Program-made: the position numbers and the translations under genes
In this document: positions 9,981 through 19,057 of the stretch, piece by piece
Layout: each line of letters opens with the position of its first letter
Position numbering within the stretch: position 1 is the stretch's first letter
Notes under the pieces: model-generated
Database searches by the model: none
Told to the model about the DNA's origin: nothing
What the model saw: only the letters and a program-made list of their open reading frames with translations
Assembly: GCA_026692865.1 (NCBI GenBank)
Contig: JAPLNI010000025.1
Coordinates: forward strand, 124,001-188,000
Direction of reading: 5' to 3'
Origin: Planctomycetota bacterium
GTDB taxonomy: Bacteria; Planctomycetota; Planctomycetia; Pirellulales; Pirellulaceae
Length of the DNA: 64,000 nucleotides

Positions 9981-12614
9981 CTATTTCTTCTTCCGCTTCT
10001 TGTTTCGATTTGCGTTTGTGTTACCACTGTTTGCCTGAGCATTTTTGGCTGAATCACTTGAGCCCGCAAAACCATTTGAGGCAGTCTTTTTTGTCCAAGC
10101 ACTTCGGATCGAATCCCAGAGTTCCGTGAGAGTCTCCGGGGATTTGGTCGACGTGTTTGGTCGCTGCTGCTTCTCAACATAGGGTGCAACAACAGCAGTC
10201 ACGCCACTGCCTGTCGCAGTCGTTGTGATCAACGGTGCGGGCATGTATCGCTTAACCAATTGACGCTCTACAAGCGACCAGATGCTGGACGTGATGAAAT
10301 AGATGCACAAACCGGCTGGAACTTTAAAGAACAATACACCCATGAAGACCGTCATGAACATCATCATCTGCTGTGTTAACCGTGTTTGTTCATCGGTAGC
10401 TTTCGGCATCAAGACTTTCTGCTGCACAATGAACAAAATAATGGTAACGATTGGCAGAACGTTCATGAATGGCCCAAACCAACCTGTTCCTCTTCCAGCG
10501 ATAAATTCTGGCATCCAAGTTGGCCACAAGGCAAGCATGTCAGGACCGGCAAGATTGGAGCACCACTGAATCCCAGGAATGAGCGGTTGCTGCCGTAGTT
10601 CGATATCGACCGAAACGCATCGATACAGCCCGATGAAGATTGGCAATTGGATAAACAGTGGCAGACAGGATGCCATCGGGTTGATCTTGTACTTCTTGTA
10701 AAGAGCTTGCATCTCGACACCGCGCTTTTGCATGTCGTCCTTGTAGAGCTCATTAATTCTTTTAAGCTCCGGTTGCATCTCTTGCATGCGGTGCCCCATC
10801 ATTGCAGCTCGCCGCGACAGAGGGAACATACAGCTTCTGACAAGAACTGTTAACATCATGATCGCGATGCCGTAATTTTGGACTAGCCAATAAAATGTAT
10901 GCAAAATTCCGGAAAGTCTTCGTGCAACGAATTCGAAGATCTTCCAGCCAAAGTACAGAGCGTCGCTCAAGCCGTAGTGTTCGAGCGTGTCGATATCCTT
11001 GGGACCGGCAAACAAACGGTACCGCTGCGAGACCTCGCCCTTGGCGGGAAGATCCAAGTTCTTCGTATCAAACCAGAAACCCGTGTTCATCGCGATATCT
11101 TTATAGGGTTTGATCACTCGTGGATCAGCCACAGCCATCGCGTACGCTTGCGATATGTTATTGAGCGAATCGGGTGAATCAGCATGAGGCAAAAAGGCAC
11201 TTGTGAAATACTGCTGATCGACACCAATGTACTTGAGAGATCGCTGCTCGATCGGTGCATCCAAACCAAATAAAAGTCGATCGGGTTGGGCCTGGCTGCT
11301 CAAGGCGTTGGTTTGAATATCACGGCGTGAAATTAACTGATGACCACCTTCTTGACCTGCCAGGATGACATCCCGAGCACCTGCGGGATTGAAGAAGTCG
11401 GGGCTCAACTTAATCGCGTACCACCAAGCTTCAAGCGATAACCCGTTCGTTCCTTCCTGACGTAATGCCACCGTGTGTTCCGAGTCATCCAAGTTTCGAA
11501 CAAGAGTCTCAACATCGATGTGGTACTGGAACTTCTCTACATCATTTGTCTTCAGAAGTTTATAACGCTTCACTAATTCAAGGTTTGCCTTGGAACCTGC
11601 TTGGACAAGCATGCTCTGAAGCGGCAAGGTAAACTCGATACCCGAACCGTTTTCGACTTCGATTACTTTGGACTGCCAATTCCCTTCGAGCGTTTGCTCA
11701 AGACCGGGCATCGATCGGAAGCCAGGCGTTATCTCAAGGTTGTCGACTTTTGCAAGAGTCGTGAGAATCGATTCGCGGAGCTTGTTCCCTTGAACTCCTT
11801 CGGAAGGGTAGTCGTCTTCGTAGCGAACGACGTCCAGTGGTTGCTCATCTAAGACTACTGTGAAGACGAGTGGCTTTGAGTTGGCTTCGACTCGGAGGAC
11901 TTCAACCTCGACGGTTGTTCCCGGCCTACGATTCCCGAGGGCTCGTTCGACATCGAAGGGGCTCTCGATGGAGCGTCCATCCACCTTCAACATCGTGTCA
12001 CCTACTGCGAGACCACCTTGGACTGACGAGTCCTTACAAATAGCAGCCTCTGCGGGGGAACCAATCGGAACGACGCGAATTCGATTGCCAGTGTTGGATG
12101 CCTTTACAGATGAACCCGGAACAGGCTTGTATGGGAAGGAAGCGTCAACTTCACCCGAAGCCGGGTCAGCATTGAGAAAACTCGCCCCGAGTCTTTCCTT
12201 AGACTGTTCGATAGGCAGATCGTCAAGACCGAGGTAGCCCAAATAGCCCCCTTGGTGAGCGAGCGAGCGATACCTGAGTTTTCCGTTGGTGCGGCGTTCG
12301 ACGAGTTCGACGCGACGAATACCAGCTCCTCGATTGGAGAGCGTTACCAGAAGTTGGTACTTATCCTCGGGCTTCATCGTGCCTAATGTGAAGAGCTCCA
12401 AGGGCGGTTCCTGGTATGTCTCCACGTTGACATCACCTAAGAGCTTTGCAGCATTGGCTCTCGCGTTACGAGCGTCAGCCATTTTCTTCGCTTCGAGCTC
12501 AGCAGCTAGACGTTCTTCGATTCTCTTTTGCTGTTCGGCTCTCTGATTCATGCTGGTCCACAGCAAGAAGAGCGACATCGTCAAAAGCATCCACGCGAAA
12601 AATCTTTTGTCCAC
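9981..12614 (-). CDS. yidC: Membrane protein insertase YidC with an inserted PDZ-like domain
   Basis: Inserts and folds inner-membrane proteins. An N-terminal membrane anchor (RFFAWMLLTMSLFLLW) precedes a long periplasmic region. The conserved insertase core follows (YGIAIMMLTVLVRSCMFPLS, NPMASCLPLFIQLPIFIGLY, then helices to about residue 800), ending in a lysine-rich tail (NKKRKKK), typical of ribosome-binding YidC tails. Unusually, the periplasmic region contains a PDZ-like module at bases 11847-12083, with SSVQGGLAVGDTMLKVDGRS and a following FDVERALGNRRPG. I prefer the GTG at 12614 (reading VDKRFF), just before the anchor as in other YidC proteins; the frame is open to ATG 12671. 877 aa is long for YidC because of the insert. 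Confidence 0.96.
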   Translation of the reverse strand: MDKRFFAWMLLTMSLFLLWTSMNQRAEQQKRIEERLAAELEAKKMADARNARANAAKLLGDVNVETYQEPPLELFTLGTMKPEDKYQLLVTLSNRGAGIRRVELVERRTNGKLRYRSLAHQGGYLGYLGLDDLPIEQSKERLGASFLNADPASGEVDASFPYKPVPGSSVKASNTGNRIRVVPIGSPAEAAICKDSSVQGGLAVGDTMLKVDGRSIESPFDVERALGNRRPGTTVEVEVLRVEANSKPLVFTVVLDEQPLDVVRYEDDYPSEGVQGNKLRESILTTLAKVDNLEITPGFRSMPGLEQTLEGNWQSKVIEVENGSGIEFTLPLQSMLVQAGSKANLELVKRYKLLKTNDVEKFQYHIDVETLVRNLDDSEHTVALRQEGTNGLSLEAWWYAIKLSPDFFNPAGARDVILAGQEGGHQLISRRDIQTNALSSQAQPDRLLFGLDAPIEQRSLKYIGVDQQYFTSAFLPHADSPDSLNNISQAYAMAVADPRVIKPYKDIAMNTGFWFDTKNLDLPAKGEVSQRYRLFAGPKDIDTLEHYGLSDALYFGWKIFEFVARRLSGILHTFYWLVQNYGIAIMMLTVLVRSCMFPLSRRAAMMGHRMQEMQPELKRINELYKDDMQKRGVEMQALYKKYKINPMASCLPLFIQLPIFIGLYRCVSVDIELRQQPLIPGIQWCSNLAGPDMLALWPTWMPEFIAGRGTGWFGPFMNVLPIVTIILFIVQQKVLMPKATDEQTRLTQQMMMFMTVFMGVLFFKVPAGLCIYFITSSIWSLVERQLVKRYMPAPLITTTATGSGVTAVVAPYVEKQQRPNTSTKSPETLTELWDSIRSAWTKKTASNGFAGSSDSAKNAQANSGNTNANRNKKRKKK

Positions 12615-12800
12615 GGAAAACAGTTCCCAGGCAATCAAATAGGAGCGATCAAGCGCAGGACCTAAAATCAAGCGCGGAAAGCACTTATTGTGCCCCTAAA
12701 GCTCCCGGGTGACTAGACCAAACCAGGCGGACGTGTACCTGCAATGGACATGGCTTTACCCCATTTCTGGCCAATTTGCTCCCAATCGGAGTAGCTCTTG

Positions 12801-13213
12801 CTACCTACGCAATTCCCAATTTTCAACGGAAAGCATAGGGATTGCGGAAAGGTCGCTGTCGGTCGTTACCACCGTGCAATTCCCAAGCGATAACGCGATG
12901 GAAGCGACCATCATGTCAACCACTTGCATCGGGCGACCACGGCGGCGTAACTCCGCGGCAATTTGCCCGTAAATCTGTGACGCGTTTCGGTCCAGCGCCA
13001 ACAAATGATTCGCCTTAGTGCTCGCTGAAGCCGCACCTTGTTTTCGTCACGGCTCGCACTAAGCTCGATTCCGTAAAACAACTCTGCTAACACTGGCTCG
13101 CAAGTGCCAATCTTACTTCCCTGCAACCTAACTTCGCATAGCCGGGTAGTAAACGGTTCACGATGATTCACGAAAGACGTAATCGCATTGGAATCAAGCA
13201 GATACCGCTTCAT
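12801..13213 (-). pseudogene. vapC: VapC-type PIN-domain toxin, interrupted by a single frameshift
   Basis: Two overlapping minus-strand frames together make one PIN-domain ribonuclease. The first part (13213 down to about 13005) has LLDSNAITSFV with the first acidic residue and PVLAELFYGIE with the conserved Glu. The second part (about 13025 down to 12801) has HLLALDRNASQIYG, VVDMMVASIALSLG and TTDSDLSAIP ending in VENWELRR. The second frame is offset as expected for loss of one base (or a -1 slip) near 13005-13025. All catalytic acidic positions remain on the joined protein, so the lesion is recent or a sequencing error. The 4-nt overlap with the antitoxin gene upstream is the usual vapBC arrangement. 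Confidence 0.8.
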
Positions 13214-13518
13214 CGCCAGTTTTCCGACAGTGCTTTTGCACGGGACTCAAACTGCAAGAATTCCCATTGTTTTCTTGATTTCCGATCGGCATCTAATTCC
13301 AGAAGTTCCTGCTCCGTGAAAACCAAAGGCTCAAGCGATTGACACCAACTTAGCCAATCCGAAACACTGTCGTGCGAGTTATCCCAGTCGGAGTCGCTTA
13401 TCATTGCATCGTCGAGGATCGGGGTCAGCTCCACCAGAACTTCTGTTCCATCTGGAATTTCGGCCGGAGCGTTAAATGTGATTCGCCCGTCAATAATCTT
13501 TGTTCGAATGGCTGCCAT
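13210..13518 (-). CDS. Putative VapB-like antitoxin
   Basis: A 102-residue acidic protein encoded directly before the PIN-domain toxin, with stop and start overlapping as ATGA. The N-terminus (MAAIRTKIIDGRITFNAPAEIPDGTEVLVEL) has the short beta-strand pattern of small planctomycete/cyanobacterial antitoxins ('DGR...aP.dlPdGTeV'). The C-terminal half, rich in Asp, Glu and Trp, probably wraps the toxin. With the toxin gene frameshifted it may now be an orphan antitoxin. Assignment rests on position and the N-terminal pattern. Confidence 0.75.
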   Translation of the reverse strand: MAAIRTKIIDGRITFNAPAEIPDGTEVLVELTPILDDAMISDSDWDNSHDSVSDWLSWCQSLEPLVFTEQELLELDADRKSRKQWEFLQFESRAKALSENWR

Positions 13519-13603
13519 GGACCGTGTCTCCGTGAAACGTCAATTACAACCCCGTAAATTGTAGCACACTTGAAAGCAGGAACATTCAGACTTTTCTAGA
13601 TCC

Positions 13604-14185
13604 TCAACTTGTCGTATCGAGCAATTCAATAAAGGCTCGCATCCAGGCCGGATGGGCGGGCCAAGCGGGTGCGGTTACGAGATTTCCGTCGACGTGGACC
13701 GAGTCCATGCTGTCGGCTGGAGCGACGTACTTGCCGCCGGACTGGGTTACTTCATAGCGCACGGCTGGGTAGCAACTGCAATGCCGTCCGTCGAGTACAC
13801 CTGCGGCTGCCAGAATCTGAGGGCCATGACAGATCGAAGCCACGGGTTTGTTCGCCGAGAAAAAAGCCTTCACGATCTCCAGCACTCGGTCGTTCAATCG
13901 CAGATATTCGGGGGCTCGACCGCCAGGAATCACCAACCCATCAAACTCGGCAACTGAAATAGAATCCATGTCGCCGTTTAAAGTAAATCGATGCCCGGGT
14001 TTTTCGCTGTAAGTTTGGTATCCATCAAAGTCATGAATTGCAGTTTGCACGTAGTCACCAGCTTTCTTGCCAGGACAAACCGCCACACAGTCGCGTCCCA
14101 CCATCAGCAACATCTGCCAAGGAACCATCACTTCGTAGTCCTCAACAAAATCTCCGACCAGGAAAAGAATCTTTTGAACTGCCAT
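13604..14185 (-). CDS. DJ-1/PfpI family protein (class I glutamine amidotransferase-like)
   Basis: A 193-residue single-domain DJ-1/PfpI protein. It begins [20 protein letters not shown], a typical first strand and helix, has [14 protein letters not shown], and the nucleophile elbow [18 protein letters not shown] with the reactive cysteine followed by His. Members act as glyoxalase/deglycase-type or peptidase-like stress proteins; which of these applies cannot be decided from sequence. Complete and of normal length. A MITE-like repeat separates it from the transporter gene. Confidence 0.92.
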   Translation of the reverse strand: MAVQKILFLVGDFVEDYEVMVPWQMLLMVGRDCVAVCPGKKAGDYVQTAIHDFDGYQTYSEKPGHRFTLNGDMDSISVAEFDGLVIPGGRAPEYLRLNDRVLEIVKAFFSANKPVASICHGPQILAAAGVLDGRHCSCYPAVRYEVTQSGGKYVAPADSMDSVHVDGNLVTAPAWPAHPAWMRAFIELLDTTS

Positions 14186-14228
14186 AGTTTGGGTTTTTTA
14201 CATCCTGAAGATTTTCAAGCGGCGACTA

Positions 14229-14364
14229 TTTCGAGTGGGGCGACTCGTCGCCTCTTTAAGACTTATCTAACTATTATCTATCTCAATCAATCGTTACGCT
14301 AAGCACGACTGATTTTTCGTTGTGTCCAAAGCCCAGAGCTGGGACGAGTCCAAGCACTCCAAAG
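14229..14364. repeat. MITE-like palindromic element, copy 1
   Basis: The ends are TTTCGAGTG (14229) and AGCACTCCAAAG (14353-14364), imperfect terminal inverted repeats. Next to the left end is a hairpin, GGCGAC/GTCGCC (14239-14252); next to the right end another, GCT-GGAC/GTCC-AGC (about 14335-14354). A second copy at 34429-34606 shares the ends and the CTTTAAGACTwATCTA segment after the left hairpin. The hairpin bases differ but stay paired, which points to conserved structure. No coding capacity. It fills the gap between the PfpI gene and the MFS gene. Confidence 0.65.
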
Positions 14365-14367
14365 TAG

Positions 14368-15954
14368 CTAGTGACCACCATTTTCGTCCAGCGCAATTGG
14401 CTTGTATCCACCAATAGTCATGAAGTAAAGAAGCAGCATCAGATAAATGACCGCCATTGCTGCAGGAATGTAAGCATCCGCTTTTAGCGTGTTACGATCA
14501 CCTTTTTGATCTGCAAGAACCACCGCTTCTTGATCAGGAGTTCGAGTCTTGCTTTCCTTTGCTTCGGCGAGCTTGGTTCCGTCTAATCCGTAGATTTCGG
14601 TCGCTTTGAGATTCAAGAACATGCTCGACTTATCTGACTTATAAGCGTCTGCCAGTTCAGGGTTCACGATTCGCAACTCCTGACCAGCAAATCGATCTTT
14701 CGAGTAGCCGAGACCTGGCCCGCCAATTAACCCTGCCGACAACATTCCAATCCCGCCCATGATCGACATCGCGACAGCACCCGTTTGCGGATACCGATCA
14801 CCAACCACTGCAAGCATCGTTGGCCAGAAAAATGTCTTACCGACGGCATAGATTCCCAGTGCAATCAACGCCATGGTAAATGTTTCCATCGTGCTTGCAA
14901 GATTCAACCCCACGCATGCGATGACCGAGCAAACGAGCAATAGCCCAATTGGAGACAGCTTCAATGTACTCTCGATCCAATGCGCACAGAATCGAAGGCT
15001 AAACATAATCACCGAGGTCCAAAGGAATAGGTACTTGCCCTGTTCTGATGTGAACAAATTGCCAGTGATGTTTTGTATCCAGCTGTCCGTTCCTAATTCA
15101 ACCGATCCGACTAATGCGTGGGTTATGAAAAGGATAAACAAGACAAAAGAACCAATCGAAAAATTGGTCAACACGGCAACCGTGATCAACAGCACACCAC
15201 CGATACCATATCCGATCCAAGCCGCGTATTCTGGCGAGATCGACTTGAAGATGTCACCAAAGAACAGGGCGAGCAGATAGCAAGCAACCAAAGAACCAAG
15301 GATACCTACATCCTTATACATATCGACAAAGCTCGATCCTTTGGCAGCTGCCTCGGACTTCGGAAAGAGTTGGCCCCAAAACATAATTGCATACAGAACA
15401 GTCGGAATCAGATAAAGTGATAGCTGAATCTTCCAATTCACTTGCAGTTGGTCATCGAGCAACCAACCCGCGGCAGTCCCGAGAATCATTCCTGCGGGCC
15501 AACTGGCGTGAAGAATGTTTAGGTAGTGAGTCCGATTGTTTGGAAAGACAGTAGCGACGAGCGGATTCGCGACCGCTTCTAAGGTTCCGTTCGCATAAGC
15601 AAAGATAAACATGCCCCAAAACAAAAAGTTGTAAGCGTTCTCAGGAGTCGTCGCTGCAAACGTGACGAAAGCTGAAAGAATGTGACCGATCAAAGCAACC
15701 GCAACGAGCTTTCCATAGCCAATCTTGTCGACAATCACTCCACCAATAATGATTCCAAAGCAGAAACCGGAAAACCCAGCGCCACCGATCGATCCAAGCT
15801 GCGTTGCATTGAATCCGTATTCTTTACTCCAGTTGTCAAAGATTCCTCCTCGAATCGCAAACCCGACGCCGGCGGCGAGAATGGCCATGAAGCCTGCCCA
15901 AAGAAGACGGTACGCGTTTGGAGCTGCTATGGCTCCTGAGTTCGAATTGCTCAT
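14368..15954 (-). CDS. MFS sugar transporter (FucP-like)
   Basis: Integral membrane protein with about 12 hydrophobic segments, e.g. [42 protein letters not shown] (MFS loop 2-3 motif) and [31 protein letters not shown]. This pattern resembles the fucose/glucose:H+ symporter branch (FucP) common in planctomycetes. A hydrophilic loop near the C-terminus (about 410-480) precedes the last segments. The frame is open to ATG 16023, but MSNSNSG at 15954 looks like the normal beginning. Likely a sugar or sugar-acid importer; the substrate is unknown. Divergent from the 16394 gene. Confidence 0.88.
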   Translation of the reverse strand: MSNSNSGAIAAPNAYRLLWAGFMAILAAGVGFAIRGGIFDNWSKEYGFNATQLGSIGGAGFSGFCFGIIIGGVIVDKIGYGKLVAVALIGHILSAFVTFAATTPENAYNFLFWGMFIFAYANGTLEAVANPLVATVFPNNRTHYLNILHASWPAGMILGTAAGWLLDDQLQVNWKIQLSLYLIPTVLYAIMFWGQLFPKSEAAAKGSSFVDMYKDVGILGSLVACYLLALFFGDIFKSISPEYAAWIGYGIGGVLLITVAVLTNFSIGSFVLFILFITHALVGSVELGTDSWIQNITGNLFTSEQGKYLFLWTSVIMFSLRFCAHWIESTLKLSPIGLLLVCSVIACVGLNLASTMETFTMALIALGIYAVGKTFFWPTMLAVVGDRYPQTGAVAMSIMGGIGMLSAGLIGGPGLGYSKDRFAGQELRIVNPELADAYKSDKSSMFLNLKATEIYGLDGTKLAEAKESKTRTPDQEAVVLADQKGDRNTLKADAYIPAAMAVIYLMLLLYFMTIGGYKPIALDENGGH

Positions 15955-16393
15955 AAGACTTGAAGGTTGTGACGTGAAGGGTCGAGAGGTGGGATGAATC
16001 AGGTCCATCTGCAAAGGCGCCATCCGCCTTGATTGGTTGTAATGTAATCACAGCCGCCACTGCCTGCCATGCTAGGAGAGAAAAAAGCTGGCCATATACT
16101 TCAATCTGACAAGATAAAGCGTTCGCGACCATATCAAGCTCGAGAAAGTACCGATCCGTAAAGTGAGGATCTATGACATTAGGGAAGCTTAAACCGGCAA
16201 ACACATCGAAAGTTGATGAATCTCCATCTTGGTTATGATGATCATGTAATAGAAAAATGGAGTTACAACATCCGAGCAACCCATATGATTCCATCCTCAT
16301 TCGTTAAACTGCTGCAGATAGGATCTAAAAACAACTTCCGGTACGTCCAGATCTCGATTCGCTTGGGGCGACCCGTTTGCTAGGGGTTTTTTC
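15955..16393. other. Intergenic region between divergent genes
   Basis: About 440 bp separating the MFS gene (minus) and the unknown 500-aa gene (plus). I see no RNA gene, repeat or convincing promoter pair. The long minus-strand frame crossing it (to 16300) has no family resemblance. Confidence 0.5.
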
Positions 16394-17896
16394 ATGACGT
16401 CATCTACAGGTGCAAGCTTCCAACAGCGGCTCCCCTTCGCACCGCACTTAACCCAGTTGTCTCAATGGATTGGCTCGCGAAAAGTCATCCTGGAAAACTC
16501 CCCTGCTCAAGTCCAACAGAAACGTTGGCTCGCGATCGTCGCCTCCCATCGCCAATCGAATCGCGAAACCAGTTCTGCTTGGCGCGAGGCAATCGAATCA
16601 GCGATGCGTCGTTGCGGTGCCGAGGAACTGACGCTGCTATTGTGCCGCGAAACTCCCTTGGGAGACTACCTCCTACACGCCGCGAAACGATTCGAGTTAT
16701 CGATCCTTGAGTTGCTTATCCCACCTCCGCATGAATCCTATTCGAATTGGGAGTCGAAGAATCGCTCGCTCCATAAACTTGCGAATGGACCTCCCGATTC
16801 GCAAGCCATCCTTCGCATCTCGCCTCTTATCGAGGAGCCCCTCAGAGCTGGAGGTAATCGAAACATTGTCTCTCTCGATAATACTGATGTCCAAGGTCCA
16901 TTGGCAGATGTTGCGATGATCGCTTTAGCCGACTTTGTTCATGCGATCGATGTACGTAAGAATGGTCGCGTTGATCGTATACTCCGTCATCGACTCACTG
17001 CTTCGATTCATCAGCTAGGGAGCGTTGCTGTTGATCTGACGCCGCCTGCAGAGGATGCCCCGAGGTCCAATACAATGATGGAGTTGATGGACTTGGGTGC
17101 CATTGGATGGTATCGCCCGTCGAAGTATGACTTACCTAGCCCGATGGTCTCAGCCGACGAACCTATTATCTCTGCACAAGAGTCGTTAATACCAAACCGC
17201 GACGATCGCCAATATAATTCGCCCTCGCGAGTCGGCTCGCGAGCGAATCAAGCATTCAGCCCCGTCTTCTCTAATCGGCTGGTTACTTCGAAGACGATTG
17301 GTCCTGTCGATTCTCAGTGGAGCTACCTTACACACTGTACGCGCTCACCGAATGGACCTTGGCCAGATCAATCGCTCGCCGGTTACTACAATGAGATGCT
17401 CACCGAAGTTGATCATAGCCACCCCCTGGATGCGCTTATTCGGATACTAGAACAACAGAGATTGATTGCGACTTCGTATCTCAAACGGACCGATGTCGCA
17501 ACCGTCAGCATGAGTGAAGTTCCATTGCAGGAATTGCTTTCTCGACGAAACTTCCAGCGTCACCTGCATCGATGGGACTGGGAGCCGTATGGAATTTGCG
17601 TACGAAGAAGCTGGCTAACGCAGCGAGGCTGTCGACCGGTAGCTTATGGAACAAAGTTCGATTTCCAAAAATTGCCTCGTGAAGATCAACCGTTCTTCCA
17701 TGTGATACCTGATGGAACAGCATGGAAGGAAGAACGCGAGTGGAGAATCGCTGAAGATCTTCGACTAGCCGACATACCCGCCAAGGACGCTTTTGTTTTC
17801 GTTCCCTCGGTGAGCGAAGGCCGTAGGGTGTCTTCGATCAGTCGTTTTCCGGTTATGATCGTGGAATCATGTATCGAACTGAAACGCCCATCATAA
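16394..17896 (+). CDS. Unknown protein, Rossmann/SLOG-like N-terminus plus EWR-motif C-terminus (500 aa)
   Basis: Not recognised as a named family. The N-terminal third has an alternating strand-helix pattern: RWLAIVASHRQSN, AIESAMRRCGAEELTLLLC, LGDYLLHAAKRFELSILELL, and later VAMIALADFVHAIDVRKNG. This resembles SLOG/LOG-type nucleotide-binding Rossmann folds. A proline/serine-rich linker (about 225-290) follows. The C-terminal part holds YGICVRRSWLTQRGCRPVAYG and WKEEREWRIAEDLRL, similar in style to DUF2971/Abi-type proteins with a conserved E-x-E-W-R. Both comparisons are by eye. No signal peptide. Its end overlaps the start of the hydrolase-like gene by 28 nt, so the two are probably made together. 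Confidence 0.8.
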   Translation: MTSSTGASFQQRLPFAPHLTQLSQWIGSRKVILENSPAQVQQKRWLAIVASHRQSNRETSSAWREAIESAMRRCGAEELTLLLCRETPLGDYLLHAAKRFELSILELLIPPPHESYSNWESKNRSLHKLANGPPDSQAILRISPLIEEPLRAGGNRNIVSLDNTDVQGPLADVAMIALADFVHAIDVRKNGRVDRILRHRLTASIHQLGSVAVDLTPPAEDAPRSNTMMELMDLGAIGWYRPSKYDLPSPMVSADEPIISAQESLIPNRDDRQYNSPSRVGSRANQAFSPVFSNRLVTSKTIGPVDSQWSYLTHCTRSPNGPWPDQSLAGYYNEMLTEVDHSHPLDALIRILEQQRLIATSYLKRTDVATVSMSEVPLQELLSRRNFQRHLHRWDWEPYGICVRRSWLTQRGCRPVAYGTKFDFQKLPREDQPFFHVIPDGTAWKEEREWRIAEDLRLADIPAKDAFVFVPSVSEGRRVSSISRFPVMIVESCIELKRPS

Positions 17897-18657
17897 TGCT
17901 GCCAGGTTTAGGAATGGATGCTCGTATGCTCCAACCTCAGTCCAGCTACTTTCCCAATTCATACGTGATGAAGCTCCCTCAAGAAATTACTTCGGGGACA
18001 ACCGCGGTTTCGCTGGCAGCATTCGCAGACGGACTCTTATCCAACTGGCCAAAGCAGTTACCGTCATGGAACCGCAGCGAAGTCAACAGTCGAAGTCGAA
18101 ATGTCTTCTTAGTCGGTGCAGCATTCGGCGGAATGCTCGCCCTTGAAATCGCTCTTCAAGCTGCCCTTCGACAGTCGCCAACAAACTCGCATCGGATCGC
18201 AGGAGTCCTTCTCATTGGCTCAACGCGATCACACACGAACATCTCTATCTCGTTTAGAGTGCAAGAAAAACTTATAGCACGAATTCCTGTAGCTCTCGGT
18301 CGTGCTGCGATGAAGCGAAGCCTAGCGAAGGTCGCAAACGAGGAGGGCATGACTGTCGAACAAAAGCAGTCGCTCATGGAGATGGCCAACGATGCTGATT
18401 GGAATCAAGTTCGTTGGGGAGCGAACCAAATTGCAAAGTGGGATCGCACTCGATCGAGCTTCGATAACCTGGGCATTCCAGTTCATCAAATTCATGGTCG
18501 GCAAGATCGTGCGATTAAGCCACCATCGATGTCGGACGCAACAATCCTTCTTCATGGACGACACATGATTAATCTTTCGATGGCAACGGAGGTCAATCGC
18601 TGGATTGAAGCGATCCTACGAGATCACGACCTCAAGATTCTCAACGCACAGTTTTAA
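17869..18657 (+). CDS. Alpha/beta-hydrolase fold protein lacking the nucleophile serine
   Basis: A 262-residue alpha/beta-hydrolase: oxyanion segment PIIMLPGLGMDARML at the start, nucleophile elbow LVGAAFGGMLALEIA at about 82-96, acid loop HGRQDRAIKP near 205, and the histidine loop LHGRHMINLS near 225. The elbow should read G-x-S-x-G-G, but codon 85 is GCA (Ala), one base from TCA (Ser); Asp and His remain. The protein is therefore probably a binding or scaffold pseudoenzyme, unless the base is a sequencing error. It overlaps the upstream 500-aa gene by 28 nt and likely works with it. No signal peptide. Confidence 0.87.
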   Translation: MYRTETPIIMLPGLGMDARMLQPQSSYFPNSYVMKLPQEITSGTTAVSLAAFADGLLSNWPKQLPSWNRSEVNSRSRNVFLVGAAFGGMLALEIALQAALRQSPTNSHRIAGVLLIGSTRSHTNISISFRVQEKLIARIPVALGRAAMKRSLAKVANEEGMTVEQKQSLMEMANDADWNQVRWGANQIAKWDRTRSSFDNLGIPVHQIHGRQDRAIKPPSMSDATILLHGRHMINLSMATEVNRWIEAILRDHDLKILNAQF

Positions 18658-18914
18658 ATGCCTGTTTATTTTTAAAAAAATATTCTCTGACAGGTGCATT
18701 TAAGTGCTATCAAAATTAACTGAAAACTCTTTGATATCCTACACTTACGTTAACAAATGGTCGTTTGTCCACCTATCTGCAGCGAGTCAATCAATCAACC
18801 GAAACCTATGAGACGCCTAGGTTTATGCCCGCCCAAACAAAAGAATTTGACACCGTCGGCAAGGTTGATAAACTGACTTCTCGTCGCAATGGCTGGTATT
18901 GATCCTGCCTACCC

Positions 18915-18930
18915 CTACTACATATAGTGG
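18915..18930. promoter_or_regulatory. Possible NrdR-box-like palindrome upstream of nrdJ
   Basis: CTACTACATATAGTGG matches 12 of 16 positions of the NrdR box consensus ACAcwAtATaTwGTGT as I remember it. NrdR usually needs two boxes spaced by whole helical turns, and no second good box was found, so this is tentative. Confidence 0.25.
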
Positions 18931-19028
18931 GTGTTGTGACAAGCGAAACTTTCCCCACGGAATGGTGGATCTCGTGACCAGGGAAAGAGTCGTTCGCCTT
19001 AGGAATCTTAATTCGGGTATGAAACCCT

Positions 19029-19057
19029 TTGGTGAACAAAATGGATTTCTGTATACT
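19029..19057 (+). promoter_or_regulatory. Sigma-70-type promoter for nrdJ
   Basis: TTGGTG at 19029-19034 and TATACT at 19052-19057 with a 17-nt spacer. The -10 is near consensus. Transcription would begin near 19064, giving an 80-nt leader to the ATG at 19148 or a 20-nt leader to the GTG at 19085. Confidence 0.45.

Noticed and set aside
12709-12972. Plus-strand 87-aa frame at 12709-12972
   Set aside because: Antisense to the C-terminal part of the disrupted vapC and without any family pattern.
15836-16300. 154-aa minus-strand frame across the start of the MFS gene
   Set aside because: Composition is not protein-like, it overlaps the true start of the transporter in another frame, and it has no recognisable motif.
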